From NCBI RefSeq assembly GCF_900110415.1, contig NZ_FODR01000008.1:1-64000 (forward strand): a DNA stretch of 64,000 nt. Reading direction: 5' to 3'. Shown here piece after piece: positions 8,285 to 17,777 of this stretch. The position numbers and the translations under genes are program-made. Below the pieces are notes generated by a model. The model searched no databases. It was given only the letters and a program-made list of their open reading frames with translations, and was not told where the DNA came from. The DNA is from Mucilaginibacter sp. OK283. Its GTDB lineage: Bacteria > Bacteroidota > Bacteroidia > Sphingobacteriales > Sphingobacteriaceae. The first letter of the stretch is position 1. The number at the start of each line of letters is the position of its first letter.

Positions 8285-9676
8285 ATGGCGCAAATACCTG
8301 TTATAGCTGTTTTTGATGTGGGTAAAACCAACAAGAAGCTGTTCCTGTTCGATGAGAACTACAAGATAGTTTTTGAACGCACAGCCCGCTTCACCGAAAC
8401 CCACGACGAAGATGGCGACCCATGCGAAAATCTCGATAGCCTGCGCCTATCAGTATTTGATTCGCTGCGCGAGATTTTCAAGCATAAAAAATTTGATTTG
8501 AAAGCGGTTAACTTCTCTACCTACGGCGCAAGCTTTGTTTATGTAGATGAAGATGGCACGCCGCTAACCCCATTGTATAATTACCTTAAACCATATCCGC
8601 CAGAGTTGAGCAGGCAGTTTTACCAAACCTATGACGATGAAGCCCGGTTTGCGCGTGAAACTGCCTCGCCGGTTTTGGGCAACCTCAACTCGGGTTTGCA
8701 ATTGTACAGGCTTAAATACCAGCAGCCAGAGGTTTTTGAAAAACTTAAATACGCCCTGCACCTGCCCCAATACATGAGCTACCTGTTAAGCGGCCAAATG
8801 GTTTCCGATTTAACCAGCATAGGCTGCCATACTGCCCTTTGGGATTTTGCTGCAAATGACTACCACACATGGGTAAATAATGAGGCCATACTGCCTAAAA
8901 TGGCCCCGCTAAAGCCTGCCGATAGTGTTTTACCATCGGTATTTCCGGGCACTACTTTTTGTGTGGGAGTTGGCCTGCATGATAGCTCGGCGGCGCTTAT
9001 CCCCTACCTGGTAAGTTTTAACATGCCCTTTGTGCTCATATCAACCGGCACATGGTCTATTAGTTTAAACCCATTTAACCAAACACCCCTTACGGCTGAT
9101 GAGCTAAAAAACGACTGCCTTAACTACCTGCAATACAAAGGCAGCCCGGTAAAAGCATCGCGCCTGTTTACAGGGTACGAATATGAACAACAGGTAAAAC
9201 GAATAGCAGATCACTTTAACCGTGATGTTATTATTTACCGTACCATTAATTACGATGCGGCTATTGCCGCAAAGCTACACCTACGCAGCAGCGCGTTAAA
9301 GAGCAGCAAACAGGATGGTGAACTGCAAAAGTCGGTTTTTGAACAGCGGGATTTAAATGATTTTGCTGATGATATTGAAGCCTATTACCAATTGATGATA
9401 GATATTGTTAATCAGCAAAGCATATCAACTAACTACGTACTGCAAGACTGTAAAGTGCAAAGGATTTTTGTAGATGGCGGTTTTAGTAAAAACAGCGTAT
9501 TCATGCACCTGCTGGCGCTGGCCTACCCCCAACTGGAGGTTTACGCCGCATCAATGGCCCAGGCTACGGCTGTTGGCACGGCTTTGGCTATCCATTCATG
9601 CTGGAATAGCAAAACACTGCCACATGATTTGATTGAATTAAAATATTATTCGGGGGTACAAAATGAAGTTGCTTAA
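8285..9676 (+). CDS. rhaB: L-rhamnulokinase, FGGY family
   Basis: A 463-residue carbohydrate kinase. The N-terminal phosphate-binding segment is AVFDVGKTNKKLFLFD, and the second ATP-binding region includes LISTGTWSISLNP. The conserved glycine-rich VDGGFSKNSVF and the AQATAVGTAL segment are near the C-terminus. It phosphorylates L-rhamnulose to L-rhamnulose 1-phosphate, the substrate of the aldolase two genes upstream. Substrate assignment rests on gene context, since FGGY kinases are hard to separate by sequence alone. No AraC-type rhamnose regulator is adjacent. Confidence 0.88.
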   Translation: MAQIPVIAVFDVGKTNKKLFLFDENYKIVFERTARFTETHDEDGDPCENLDSLRLSVFDSLREIFKHKKFDLKAVNFSTYGASFVYVDEDGTPLTPLYNYLKPYPPELSRQFYQTYDDEARFARETASPVLGNLNSGLQLYRLKYQQPEVFEKLKYALHLPQYMSYLLSGQMVSDLTSIGCHTALWDFAANDYHTWVNNEAILPKMAPLKPADSVLPSVFPGTTFCVGVGLHDSSAALIPYLVSFNMPFVLISTGTWSISLNPFNQTPLTADELKNDCLNYLQYKGSPVKASRLFTGYEYEQQVKRIADHFNRDVIIYRTINYDAAIAAKLHLRSSALKSSKQDGELQKSVFEQRDLNDFADDIEAYYQLMIDIVNQQSISTNYVLQDCKVQRIFVDGGFSKNSVFMHLLALAYPQLEVYAASMAQATAVGTALAIHSCWNSKTLPHDLIELKYYSGVQNEVA

Positions 9677-9743
9677 CACTCCATATGTCGTTGCTTACTT
9701 ATAATGACGCAATTGTAAGCTATTGACTATCAATATCAAATAT

Positions 9744-9824
9744 CCGTCATTGCGAGACACGAAGCAATCCCGAACAATGTGGGATTTAGCATGTAGGGGA
9801 TTGCTTCGTGCCTCGCAATGACGG
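9744..9824. repeat. 28-bp near-perfect inverted repeat (TCATTGCGAG family)
   Basis: The arms 9744-9771 and 9797-9824 are complementary with one mismatch, around a 25-nt core. The arms begin CCGTCATTGCGAGACACGAA. It lies past the kinase stop codon and before the convergent hydrolase. It could act as a bidirectional terminator and belongs to the family also seen at 6861-6965. Confidence 0.85.
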
Positions 9825-9934
9825 TAGTTTTGAATATTTGTTTAACTATATCCCTTGCACGTCATAACCATTTTTTTCAGGTTTTACCTGATAGTTCCTC
9901 GCAAAAACATATTTTCAAATCTCTTTCACCTATT

Positions 9935-10789
9935 TTAAATCCCTGTCACCAATTCAACAATATCCGCCACAACCCCGGCATCTTTAACAATCCTTTCGTG
10001 CCCAAGTCCCAAATATTCGTGCGTAACAATATCCGGGTTAAAGGTCAAAAACTCCTGCAGATAATCATATGGCGATACTTTATCTTCCTTATCAAAAGCC
10101 AGCCAGTGCTTTAGCGCCCCCGTTATGTGCTTGGTGTTGATATCAAAGTAAGAGGCATCCAGTTCAAAAAGTTCCCTGAAACTTTCAAAAAACTTTTCCT
10201 GCGCCGATACCGGTACTTCGGCGGCATTCATGGTGGCTTTAAAGTTTTCTTTTAGTTTAATTAACGGGGCAATGCTGATCTGTAAGGCCGGTTTAATATT
10301 AGTTTCGTTTATGGCTATAACGTTGGCCATGGCTCCCAACGAATGGCCTATCATAACATCCGGTGCGCCATATCGGCTGATAACCGCCTCGGCAGCTTTT
10401 GCAAATAATATCAGGTTGGATAGTTCCCCTTCCGAACTGCCATTGCCCGGCGCATCAAAGGCAATAATCTGGATATCGTCAATTGCTTTTAACCCGGCTA
10501 TCACCTCATCAAAATCAATGGCCTTTGAACCCCAGCCATGGGTTATCAAAACCTTTTTACTACCGTTGCCCCAAATAAAACCATTAAAGTTTAATACCGA
10601 TTTTGCAAAATGCGGATCATCAACCGGCAACGTAAACTTTTGGGCTTCATCTAACAATTGCTGTTGCTGTAACCTTGGCGACATTTTGGGCGAATAGCAG
10701 ATGAGCTGCCAAAGCATATCGGTTAAATTAACATCTTCTTTATTTTCTAAAGCGAGGATGTGGCGGTGCAATAGTTTTAGTTTTTTCAT
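9935..10789 (-). CDS. Cytoplasmic alpha/beta hydrolase
   Basis: A 284-residue alpha/beta hydrolase with no signal peptide. The oxyanion motif is LITHGWGS, the nucleophile elbow GHSLGA (Ser150), and the probable catalytic His is in GLGHERIV near the C-terminus. An acidic partner is expected in the EFLTFNPDIV region. The N-terminal 60 residues are polar and outside the core fold. The substrate is unknown. It is not obviously co-transcribed with the ThuA gene, whose 3' end lies 97 nt upstream. Confidence 0.85.
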   Translation of the reverse strand: MKKLKLLHRHILALENKEDVNLTDMLWQLICYSPKMSPRLQQQQLLDEAQKFTLPVDDPHFAKSVLNFNGFIWGNGSKKVLITHGWGSKAIDFDEVIAGLKAIDDIQIIAFDAPGNGSSEGELSNLILFAKAAEAVISRYGAPDVMIGHSLGAMANVIAINETNIKPALQISIAPLIKLKENFKATMNAAEVPVSAQEKFFESFRELFELDASYFDINTKHITGALKHWLAFDKEDKVSPYDYLQEFLTFNPDIVTHEYLGLGHERIVKDAGVVADIVELVTGI

Positions 10790-10885
10790 GAAGTGGGTAG
10801 CATGTTCAGAAAGCGAATGTAATAAAAGTGCTGCTGTGATCAGCGTCCTGAAAAGGTTAAACTTCCTCTTTAGGAGACCGAGAAG

Positions 10886-11728
10886 CTACTTCCCTCGACC
10901 CAGCCACAACAAACTATTAATAAGCAACTGGTTTTGTGTATCGTTATCAAATGTGTAAGATAAGGTTCGGTCGGTGCCCCCGTCATAGTCCATATCATTA
11001 TGGCCCATATTGAAGTAAACCATGCGGTATTTTTTGTTTGTCCATACAACAGGATAATAGCCGCTGTGCCAAATCTCATATGGTTTAGGGCCGTTACCCA
11101 GCGGGAAACTGGTTGAATCCACGGATAATAAAATATCGATATCCGGATTTTTACGCAAATCATGCTCCCAGCGATACCACTCGTTGGGTTGTGTTTTAAA
11201 AGTTACCGGTATGCCTTTGGTTACCGGGTGTTTGGTATCCTCAACCCTTAAAATAGCGGGTGTAGGGTGCCATGTATTGCTTGCATACTGCCCAGATCCC
11301 AGGAACTCATTGTGATACCAGTTCCAGTTTTGAGGATAATCTGATGGTGTAAGCGCAAAGGCCGAGAAATGAAACCCCATCCAGCCGCCGCCGTTTTTCA
11401 TATATTGTTCAAACGCAGCACGTTGGGCAGGATCATCCGGCCGGGTATCTAAAAACAGCACTACCTGGTATTTGGCCAGGAAAGCGGCGTTCATATTACT
11501 CCAATTGTTGGTAGAGTCGTAAGTGAAATTGTATTTTTTACCCATTTTGGGGAAACGTTTATTGGCCTCGTGCATAAAACTGATGTGTGCCTTATCGTTA
11601 CGGCCGGTATAAAAAGCTATTACTTTAAAAGGCTTGTTCTTTTGCGCGTGTGCCGCATAAAAACCAAGGCAAAATATACAAAGCACAGTTGCCTGTACAG
11701 CAAGTTTCGACATACTGCGGATAGTCAT
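10886..11728 (-). CDS. Secreted ThuA-domain protein
   Basis: A 280-residue protein with a signal peptide (about residues 1-28, ending AAHAQ) and a ThuA/trehalose-utilisation fold. The fold resembles a class I glutamine amidotransferase. Features are FKVIAFYTGRND after the leader, the glycine-rich NGGGWMGFHFSAFA, a late EWYRWEHD, and YFNMGHNDMDYD. Secreted ThuA proteins are frequent in Bacteroidota and are often linked to sugar metabolism, but their reaction is not established. It could start at Met5 instead. Confidence 0.85.
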   Translation of the reverse strand: MTIRSMSKLAVQATVLCIFCLGFYAAHAQKNKPFKVIAFYTGRNDKAHISFMHEANKRFPKMGKKYNFTYDSTNNWSNMNAAFLAKYQVVLFLDTRPDDPAQRAAFEQYMKNGGGWMGFHFSAFALTPSDYPQNWNWYHNEFLGSGQYASNTWHPTPAILRVEDTKHPVTKGIPVTFKTQPNEWYRWEHDLRKNPDIDILLSVDSTSFPLGNGPKPYEIWHSGYYPVVWTNKKYRMVYFNMGHNDMDYDGGTDRTLSYTFDNDTQNQLLINSLLWLGRGK

Positions 11729-11865
11729 GGTTGATGTGTTGGTTTACTACCATAAAACTAATCATTTTATTTAAAATGAACAGACGCCTGCATACTAAGA
11801 TTTAAAGTAGCCATGCATCAAACCGGTGAAATCTGGTACAATCGCTAAAATATAAAACAAAAAAA

Positions 11866-11892
11866 CAGCCGCTGCATTACTGCTGGCGGCTG
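11866..11892 (-). terminator. Intrinsic terminator (minus strand)
   Basis: CAGCCGC (11866-11872) pairs with GCGGCTG (11886-11892). On the minus strand the stem is followed by a run of seven Ts. Confidence 0.65.
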
Positions 11893-12045
11893 CCCCTAAG
11901 CTATTGTCCCTGATTACATAACTTATTGTTCAAAAGTATCCTATCTGTATGTTAAAACAATCAGGAATATTACGGATTTACCATGCGGGTTTTACGGTTT
12001 TATAACCGGGGAATTTACGTGCAAACACGAATACACCAAATAAAA

Positions 12046-12073
12046 ATGCCTGGCTTTCCGCGCAACCAGGCAT
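12046..12073 (-). terminator. Intrinsic terminator (minus strand)
   Basis: ATGCCTGG (12046-12053) pairs with CCAGGCAT (12066-12073) around a 12-nt loop. On the minus strand it is followed by TTTTTATTT. It is placed to end transcription of the gene at 12234-12452. Confidence 0.7.
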
Positions 12074-12233
12074 GGGATATTAAATATAGGTTTACAGGTT
12101 AGTATCTTAGTTACAAGATACAACTTTTTCAATAAAAATCAATTATCATAAGTAAAAGGAAAATATATTTTTAATTATAGTTAATTAATCATCTCCAAAT
12201 TACCAAAAAAGGGTTATTAAAGCACAATATTAA

Positions 12234-12452
12234 CTATAAACCAAAATAATCGTCGATACGTTTGCCTATTATTTGCAGGGGAATTTTATGATTGCCAAAG
12301 CGATGCTCAACCACCTCCCAGCAATCGGCGCCAACCTTAGTTATGGTATGAAATGAAGAGTGGTTAAAGACGCTAAAAACTGTGGTTTTTCCTATAGCTG
12401 ACTGTATAACCTTATAGGTTCTTTGATCAACTTTTAATTCAAATGACTCCAT
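12234..12452 (-). CDS. Small hypothetical protein (72 aa)
   Basis: I do not recognise this protein. It has 72 residues beginning MESFELKVDQRTYKV, no membrane segment, and a mixed beta-rich pattern ending IIGKRIDDYFGL. I prefer the ATG at 12452; the frame extends 24 nt further to a GTG. Small single-domain proteins of this kind are common as orphan genes in Sphingobacteriaceae. A terminator follows. Confidence 0.65.
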   Translation of the reverse strand: MESFELKVDQRTYKVIQSAIGKTTVFSVFNHSSFHTITKVGADCWEVVEHRFGNHKIPLQIIGKRIDDYFGL

Positions 12453-12558
12453 TGTATAGTTTACCAAAACTATCACCGGCAGCGTTCATATGCAAGTGTA
12501 ATTACCCCGTGTTTTAACCCATAGCACAATAGGTGTTTTAACGGGGTGCCAGGATAGA

Positions 12559-12831
12559 TTAAAAAGGCATGGCCCGCACCAGCTTTAAAATATTTTGCTT
12601 TACCGCCGGGTCATTATCAATAATTTGCTCTAATTCCATGTCAGATGCTACATGTACAATCACAAAATTACGCGCCTGGTTCCAAAAGTTGCCGCTGAGC
12701 AAAACTTTCCCGGCGTTTTTAAGGCGCTGATAATAAATAATGCGCTCGGCCATGCAGGTATCATTAACCTGGTTTTCTTCAAAAAACAACATTACATGGT
12801 GTGGGTTCTTATAGGCTGATGCTGGTGTCAT
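12559..12831 (-). CDS. YciI-like small protein (90 aa)
   Basis: A 90-residue protein with the layout of YCII-related ferredoxin-like domains: an N-terminal strand HHVMLFFEE, a helix RIIYYQRLKNAGKVLLSG, and a C-terminal DPAVKQNI helix region. YciI proteins are small dimers of unclear function, sometimes with peroxidase-like activity. Its start lies 21 nt downstream of the VOC gene's stop, so it is part of the TetR-VOC-YciI operon. Confidence 0.65.
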   Translation of the reverse strand: MTPASAYKNPHHVMLFFEENQVNDTCMAERIIYYQRLKNAGKVLLSGNFWNQARNFVIVHVASDMELEQIIDNDPAVKQNILKLVRAMPF

Positions 12832-12852
12832 AAATGATGAATCGCTTTTTTA

Positions 12853-13224
12853 TTAAATATTATTACAGGCCACCTCGGTAAGTATATTGCCAGGGGCATT
12901 AAAATAAAACCCATAGCCGCCGCGCATACTGGCCGGGGCCTGCCCTACTTCAAACCCATCTTTCGAAAGCCGGTTATGTATCGCTGTCACCTTTTCCCGG
13001 CTATCTACAAAAAAACCAATATGAAATGCATCCGGAAATACAGAATTGCCGCCGCGGTTAAAACTATTGGCCATTAATACCAGCGTAAATCCATCGGTTC
13101 CCTGCAATATGGCAATCTGGTTGTCTCCCTTTTTGCTGGTACATTCAAAATCAAAATATTGCTCAAAAAAAGCGCAGCTGGCGGCAACATCGGTAACAGG
13201 CAGGTTGATATGGTTAAGTTTCAT
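12853..13224 (-). CDS. VOC-family (glyoxalase/bleomycin resistance fold) protein
   Basis: A 123-residue vicinal-oxygen-chelate fold protein. The N-terminus MKLNHINLPVTDVAASCAFF is typical of the family, with a metal-ligand His in the first strand, an HIGFFVD strand in the middle, and a C-terminal GNILTEVA carrying the conserved Glu. Such proteins include glyoxalases, dioxygenases and drug-binding proteins. The TetR regulator immediately upstream hints at a stress or xenobiotic response. The substrate is unknown. Confidence 0.87.
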   Translation of the reverse strand: MKLNHINLPVTDVAASCAFFEQYFDFECTSKKGDNQIAILQGTDGFTLVLMANSFNRGGNSVFPDAFHIGFFVDSREKVTAIHNRLSKDGFEVGQAPASMRGGYGFYFNAPGNILTEVACNNI

Positions 13225-13273
13225 AGGTATTTAGCTTCTTTTTTTGAATATTCTTTTTTAACAAATCAATTTT

Positions 13274-13864
13274 TTAGGGCTTAAGCGCTTTTAAAACCAA
13301 TTGAAGCGTTTGCAACATCAACTCGTCGCTGAGTTTAAAAGTGCTGTTTACATAGGTACGCCCCTGGAAATGGAATTTTATCAGTTGATATAAAGGTGCA
13401 AAAGCAATTGACCAGTACACCTCAAACGGCAGCGAAACAAGCTGTTTCTTTTTGATAGCATTTTGCATAAACGGTCCCAACACCGATCCGAAGTTTTTTG
13501 TGATGGTTTTAGTTGCCTCTTCATAATACTGGGTATAACGCATAATTTCGATAAACTCCATCTCGAGAGGGAAGTTTATAAAATATGCCATACGGTTGCG
13601 CCATTGTATTTGTAACCCTTCGGCAAAATCCATTTCCGGGCTAAAATCTTTAAAGCTGTAATCCATCATTTTGCCGGCAACTTCTATACCCAATTGAACT
13701 ATTAAATCGTCTTTATCTTTATAATAAATGTAAATGGTAGCCGGCGACACACCCGCAGCCTTAGCAAGTTTATTTACACCAAAACCGTCAACACCATGTT
13801 CAACTATCATTTCTATAGCTTTTTGGCGTATCAATAACTCCTTGTTTTCATCGCGCGGTCTCAT
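13274..13864 (-). CDS. TetR/AcrR-family transcriptional regulator
   Basis: A 196-residue regulator with an N-terminal HTH (AKAAGVSPATIYIYYKDKDD, about residues 29-48) and a C-terminal ligand-binding helical domain. The start at 13864 (MRPRDENK) is preferred; the open frame runs 21 codons further up but crosses the operator-like dyad. It is probably co-transcribed with the VOC and YciI genes downstream, and divergent from the YnfA-like membrane gene at 13959. The operator between them could control both directions. The ligand is unknown. Confidence 0.9.
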   Translation of the reverse strand: MRPRDENKELLIRQKAIEMIVEHGVDGFGVNKLAKAAGVSPATIYIYYKDKDDLIVQLGIEVAGKMMDYSFKDFSPEMDFAEGLQIQWRNRMAYFINFPLEMEFIEIMRYTQYYEEATKTITKNFGSVLGPFMQNAIKKKQLVSLPFEVYWSIAFAPLYQLIKFHFQGRTYVNSTFKLSDELMLQTLQLVLKALKP

Positions 13865-13875
13865 ACAACAAATAT

Positions 13876-13891
13876 AAGTGAGCGTTCGCTT
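13876..13891. promoter_or_regulatory. TetR-type operator-like dyad
   Basis: AAGTGAGCGTTCGCTT matches its own reverse complement at 12 of 16 positions. It lies 12 nt upstream of the TetR start and between two divergent genes, the usual place for an autoregulatory TetR operator. Confidence 0.55.
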
Positions 13892-13958
13892 ATTTAAAAA
13901 TATATTTTTCTTTTTTCCAAATATCAAAATCCCTATTCAAAAACTATTATTTTGCACT

Positions 13959-14291
13959 ATGAACATCCTGCGTTCCCTTGTAGTTTTCGTACTTGCCGGT
14001 TTATGCGAAATTGGCGGCGGCTATCTAATCTGGCAATGGTTAAAACAAGATAAACCACTTTGGTATGGTATTCTGGGCGGCATTATACTGGCGGGCTACG
14101 GTATAGTGGCAACATGGCAATCGGCTGGCTTCGGCCGGGTTTATGCTGCCTATGGTGGTATTTTTATACTAATGGCGCTGATATGGGCCTGGCGGGTTGA
14201 TGGGTTTAAGCCCGACAAGTATGACATAATTGGCGCCATGATAGCTTTAGCAGGCGCCTGTATTATAATTTTCACACCACGCGCTAAATAA
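13959..14291 (+). CDS. YnfA-family (UPF0060) small membrane protein
   Basis: A 110-residue protein with four hydrophobic helices. It starts MNILRSLVVFVLAGLCEIGG and contains the signature CEIGGGYLIWQWL and FGRVYAAYGGIFI. The size fits the UPF0060/YnfA family, which resembles small multidrug resistance transporters and has been linked to drug efflux. The start at 13959 gives the usual family length. Divergence from a TetR regulator with a dyad between them suggests TetR control. Confidence 0.9.
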   Translation: MNILRSLVVFVLAGLCEIGGGYLIWQWLKQDKPLWYGILGGIILAGYGIVATWQSAGFGRVYAAYGGIFILMALIWAWRVDGFKPDKYDIIGAMIALAGACIIIFTPRAK

Positions 14292-14499
14292 ATACCGGCA
14301 ACACCTTTCAAAACACCGGCAGCATACTTTAAGCTGATGAAATTAATGGCATACGGTACTTGTTGGCCGTCAAAAAAATATTTCATACAAAATGCAACCA
14401 ACAGGCAAACAAACCTTGGTTTGATTTGTACTACAGTTAAATTTTAATTTTTATTTAAATCATAAAGAAATAATCACTACCTTAGTATTATCATACTAA

Positions 14500-14718
14500 A
14501 TGTTAATAATTATGGAAAAATTAATAATATTGAGAATGTTTTTTTGCTTCCCGTTATTCGGGTTGCTATTGCCGGACGCGGGCATTTTACTGACAAAAAA
14601 CACTGGCAGCATACCTTTAAGCCACATTGGTATCGAAATCGGGCTCATTTTTTGCATCCTGATTTGTACTGCTATAATCAGTTATGGTAAAAAAAGGGGC
14701 CAAATATTGGAAGAGTAA
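14500..14718 (+). CDS. Small hypothetical membrane protein (72 aa)
   Basis: Not recognised. It has two hydrophobic segments (about residues 8-28 and 44-62) and a charged C-terminus GKKRGQILEE. Two ATGs are possible, at 14500 and 14512. The product is probably an inner-membrane protein. Its neighbours give no functional hint. Confidence 0.5.
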   Translation: MLIIMEKLIILRMFFCFPLFGLLLPDAGILLTKNTGSIPLSHIGIEIGLIFCILICTAIISYGKKRGQILEE

Positions 14719-14886
14719 TACAAAATAAGCCTCTTTGTCCTTAAAAACTACCGGCATCAATTTGGTACGGTCCACGCTGCACAGCTATAAATGGGGCTAT
14801 TATGCCCCAAATTTCCTCCCCACTTTATTTCCGTGGGTATTTTAGCATGAATTTTAATGAATTGCCTTTCGGTATGGCCTTTGCTC

Positions 14887-14900
14887 TACCGATATCGGTA
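14887..14900. promoter_or_regulatory. Perfect 14-bp palindrome upstream of the TPR gene
   Basis: TACCGATATCGGTA is fully self-complementary and followed by TTTTT and a GATATTTG box about 36 nt before the TPR start. It could be an operator for this gene, or a short terminator-like element. Confidence 0.35.
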
Positions 14901-14935
14901 TTTTTGTCGATATTTGATTAGCAGCCATTTCTTAA

Positions 14936-17170
14936 ATGAAAAAAGTCCTATTCCTCTTACTTTTACCCATTACTGCATTTGCCCAAACGGCCGGTACCTA
15001 TATTCAAAACGGAAACGCCAGGGCTAATGAAAAAGATTATAAAGGAGCTGTTCAGAATTTCACCCGTGCCATCGAACTAAACGATAAAAGCAGCGATGCC
15101 TATTTTTATCGCGCAAATGCAAACGGCAACCTCCGTGATTTTAAATCGGCCATTGCCGATTACGCCAAAACCGTTGAATTGAAGCCGGATTTTACAACCG
15201 CTTATTTTTATAAAGCCAACGCCGAAAGTAATATACAAGACTACCAGGCTGCCATCGACGATTTTAACAAGGCAATTGCATTAGGACCAAAAACAGCCGA
15301 AATGTTCCTCTATCGCGGCAACGCAAAATCCAATCTGAAGGACTATGCCGGCGCCATTGCCGATTTTACAATAGCGTTACAGCTGTCGCCCGATAAGGCC
15401 GAAATTTACGAATACCGCGGCCTTGCTAAAAACAACAAAGGAAACTATGCTGCTGCCATTGACGATTATGATATCGCTATTAAATTAAATCCTAAAAAAA
15501 GCGCCGTTTATGGGTACCGGGCTGGCGCAAAAGCCAGCATAGGCGATCAAAGCGGGGCCGTGACCGATTATACAACGGCCATCAGCATGAACCCTCAAAA
15601 CGCCGAGGCCTACTTATATCGCGCAAACGCCAAAGCCAATTTGCAGGATTTTAAAGGGGCTATTGAAGATTATAAAATGGCCGCATCTATAAACCCCGAG
15701 CTCAAAAACGTTTTTCTTTACCTGGCCAATGCCCAAAGCAAAATGGGCGATAACAAAGGTGCACTTGATTATTTTAATAAATCAATTGAACAACACCCCA
15801 GGTTTGGGCTGCTATACCTTTACCGCGGTATTGTTGAAAGCAACACGAAAAATTATGCCGCTGCTATGGATGACTTTGACAAGTCGATTTTGCTGGGTAA
15901 CAAGACCGCCGAAACCTACCAAAGCCGTTCATACGCAAAGCTATCTGCAGGTGATGCTTCGGGAGCTAAGCTGGATGCCGATACCGCGATAGCTATTGAC
16001 CCTAAAAATATTAATGGCTACATAAGCCGCAGCAAAGCAAAACTGGCCATGAAGGATACAACCGGCGTAATGGCCGACCTGGCCTTGGCAATAACAATTA
16101 ACGGCAAAAGCGACGAAGCCTACCTGGTGCGCGGCGATACCCACCGCGATCTTGGCGATATGACAGCCGCCATAAATGATTATACAAAAGCCATACAGGT
16201 AAACCCCAATTACACCTACGCCTATTTAAACCGCGCTATTGAAAAGGATAAAATGAATGATAAAAATGGCGCGGTAAAAGATTTTGAAAAACTAATAAAC
16301 ATAGCGCCTAAAAAAGAAGAAGCTTACGTGCGCCTGGGCAAGGTGACCGATTTTTATAAATATACAACTAACGGCCTACAACTATTTACAGCAGCCATTG
16401 CCTTAAACCCTGCCAACTCAAATTTTTACCTGCACCGTGGCGAGGCCAAAGCAGCTGCGGGCGATATTGCCGGCGCCATGGCCGATTATGATACCGGCCT
16501 GGCCAAAGATCCAAAAAACACAGCCATATTGCTTAAACGCGGGTTGGTTAAGGCCGGTAAGGAGGATTATACGGGCGCCATGGCCGATTTTAACACGTCG
16601 TTAAAAATCGATTCTACATCTGATGCTGCCGCGTTACCCTATCAAAACCGGGGTTATGTAGAAACCAAACAGGGCAACTATAAAGCGGCGATGAAAGATC
16701 TTGATAAGGCGGTTTCTATATTCTCAAACGAAGAAACATTTTTATTCAGGGGCGATTTAAAACTCATTTTAAAAGATTATACCGGCGCCGCCGATGATTA
16801 TCATAACGCGGTTTATATTAACCCTGCTTATGTAAAGGCACTGGCACATAGCGGTATTGCCAAAAGTTACCTGGGCGATGCACAGGGTGTTACTGACGAT
16901 TTTACCGCGGCCTTAAAAGCCGACCCAAACAACGCAGATACCTATACCGACCGTGCCGCAGCCAAAGTAAATTTAAAGGATGCCACCGGTGCCCTTGCTG
17001 ATTGTAACCAGGCCATACGGCTTAACCCTAAACATGCCCGCGCCTACCTGCAACGTGGCCTGGCCAAAATAGCCCTTAACGACAAGGCGGGTGCCTGCGC
17101 CGACATGAACAAAGCCGCCGAATTTGGATCGAAAGACGCGCCCGCTATTATAGCTAAATATTGCAAATAG
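14936..17170 (+). CDS. Large secreted TPR-repeat protein
   Basis: A 744-residue protein with a signal peptide (MKKVLFLLLLPITAFAQ) followed almost entirely by about twenty tetratricopeptide repeats of 34 residues. The repeats have the pattern G(D/N)..GA..DY..AI.L.P....AY..RA.A. TPR arrays form superhelical scaffolds for protein-protein contacts, here in the periplasm. There is no catalytic domain. The repetitive structure makes copy-number change by recombination plausible. Partners are unknown. Confidence 0.9.
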   Translation: MKKVLFLLLLPITAFAQTAGTYIQNGNARANEKDYKGAVQNFTRAIELNDKSSDAYFYRANANGNLRDFKSAIADYAKTVELKPDFTTAYFYKANAESNIQDYQAAIDDFNKAIALGPKTAEMFLYRGNAKSNLKDYAGAIADFTIALQLSPDKAEIYEYRGLAKNNKGNYAAAIDDYDIAIKLNPKKSAVYGYRAGAKASIGDQSGAVTDYTTAISMNPQNAEAYLYRANAKANLQDFKGAIEDYKMAASINPELKNVFLYLANAQSKMGDNKGALDYFNKSIEQHPRFGLLYLYRGIVESNTKNYAAAMDDFDKSILLGNKTAETYQSRSYAKLSAGDASGAKLDADTAIAIDPKNINGYISRSKAKLAMKDTTGVMADLALAITINGKSDEAYLVRGDTHRDLGDMTAAINDYTKAIQVNPNYTYAYLNRAIEKDKMNDKNGAVKDFEKLINIAPKKEEAYVRLGKVTDFYKYTTNGLQLFTAAIALNPANSNFYLHRGEAKAAAGDIAGAMADYDTGLAKDPKNTAILLKRGLVKAGKEDYTGAMADFNTSLKIDSTSDAAALPYQNRGYVETKQGNYKAAMKDLDKAVSIFSNEETFLFRGDLKLILKDYTGAADDYHNAVYINPAYVKALAHSGIAKSYLGDAQGVTDDFTAALKADPNNADTYTDRAAAKVNLKDATGALADCNQAIRLNPKHARAYLQRGLAKIALNDKAGACADMNKAAEFGSKDAPAIIAKYCK

Positions 17171-17273
17171 TTGATAGTTCATGGCAAAAGTTTAAGATAA
17201 TATCAATTTGCAAGGCTTGAATTGACTTCAGCCTGAAGCTCGAAATAAAAAAGAATGGTTTTTAACCCATTTA

Positions 17274-17777
17274 TTACAGCCTGCGCCAGGCAACCTCGGC
17301 AATAACAGCCTGCCCGCCCTGGGTAGTGTGCGTTACCACATATTTAATTTGACTGCCCGTATAGGTGTATGAGCGCTTTTGTACAGTACCCTCCCAATTA
17401 GGGAACGATGCATGAGCTATGTTAAAAACAATGGTTTTGCTTTTTTCATCAACCGAATACCTGCCGAAATGCGCGTTGCTACCCTGTACCATTGCCGCAT
17501 TTTCTTCGGGTGTACTCTTATTTTTATCACCCGATGCAACCTGCGTCCGTAATGCTTTATAAATCTGGATGGCGTAGTTTCCCTGAGCATCAAATATCAG
17601 CAGCCCCTGCGGATTATCGCCATAAGGATGCACCTTGCTGCCATCCGGGTAAATGTTATCAACAGATACAAGCGTCCAGGTACCTGTTAACTCTTCGGTT
17701 AACGGCTTCTTATTTTCCTGGGCGTACAGGTTAGTCGCTGCAAAAATTACCAGCAGCATAAATGTTATTTTTTTCAT
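17274..17777 (-). CDS. Secreted lipocalin-like domain protein
   Basis: A 167-residue protein with a signal peptide (about residues 1-19, ending NLYAQ). A lipocalin-like beta-barrel domain follows, marked by LTGTWTLVSVDNIYPDG at the N-terminus and a final VAEVAWRRL strand. Such domains bind small hydrophobic ligands or serve as structural barrels; none here is known. It is transcribed divergently from the AraC regulator at 17929, which may control it. Confidence 0.8.
   Translation of the reverse strand: MKKITFMLLVIFAATNLYAQENKKPLTEELTGTWTLVSVDNIYPDGSKVHPYGDNPQGLLIFDAQGNYAIQIYKALRTQVASGDKNKSTPEENAAMVQGSNAHFGRYSVDEKSKTIVFNIAHASFPNWEGTVQKRSYTYTGSQIKYVVTHTTQGGQAVIAEVAWRRL

Larger units (their letters stand above)
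11729..12233. other. 505-bp intergenic region with two minus-strand terminators
   Basis: I find no convincing gene here. The region holds two hairpins followed by T-runs on the minus strand (11866-11892 and 12046-12073), listed separately. The remainder is A/T-rich. The part near 11729 presumably carries the ThuA promoter. Confidence 0.6.
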
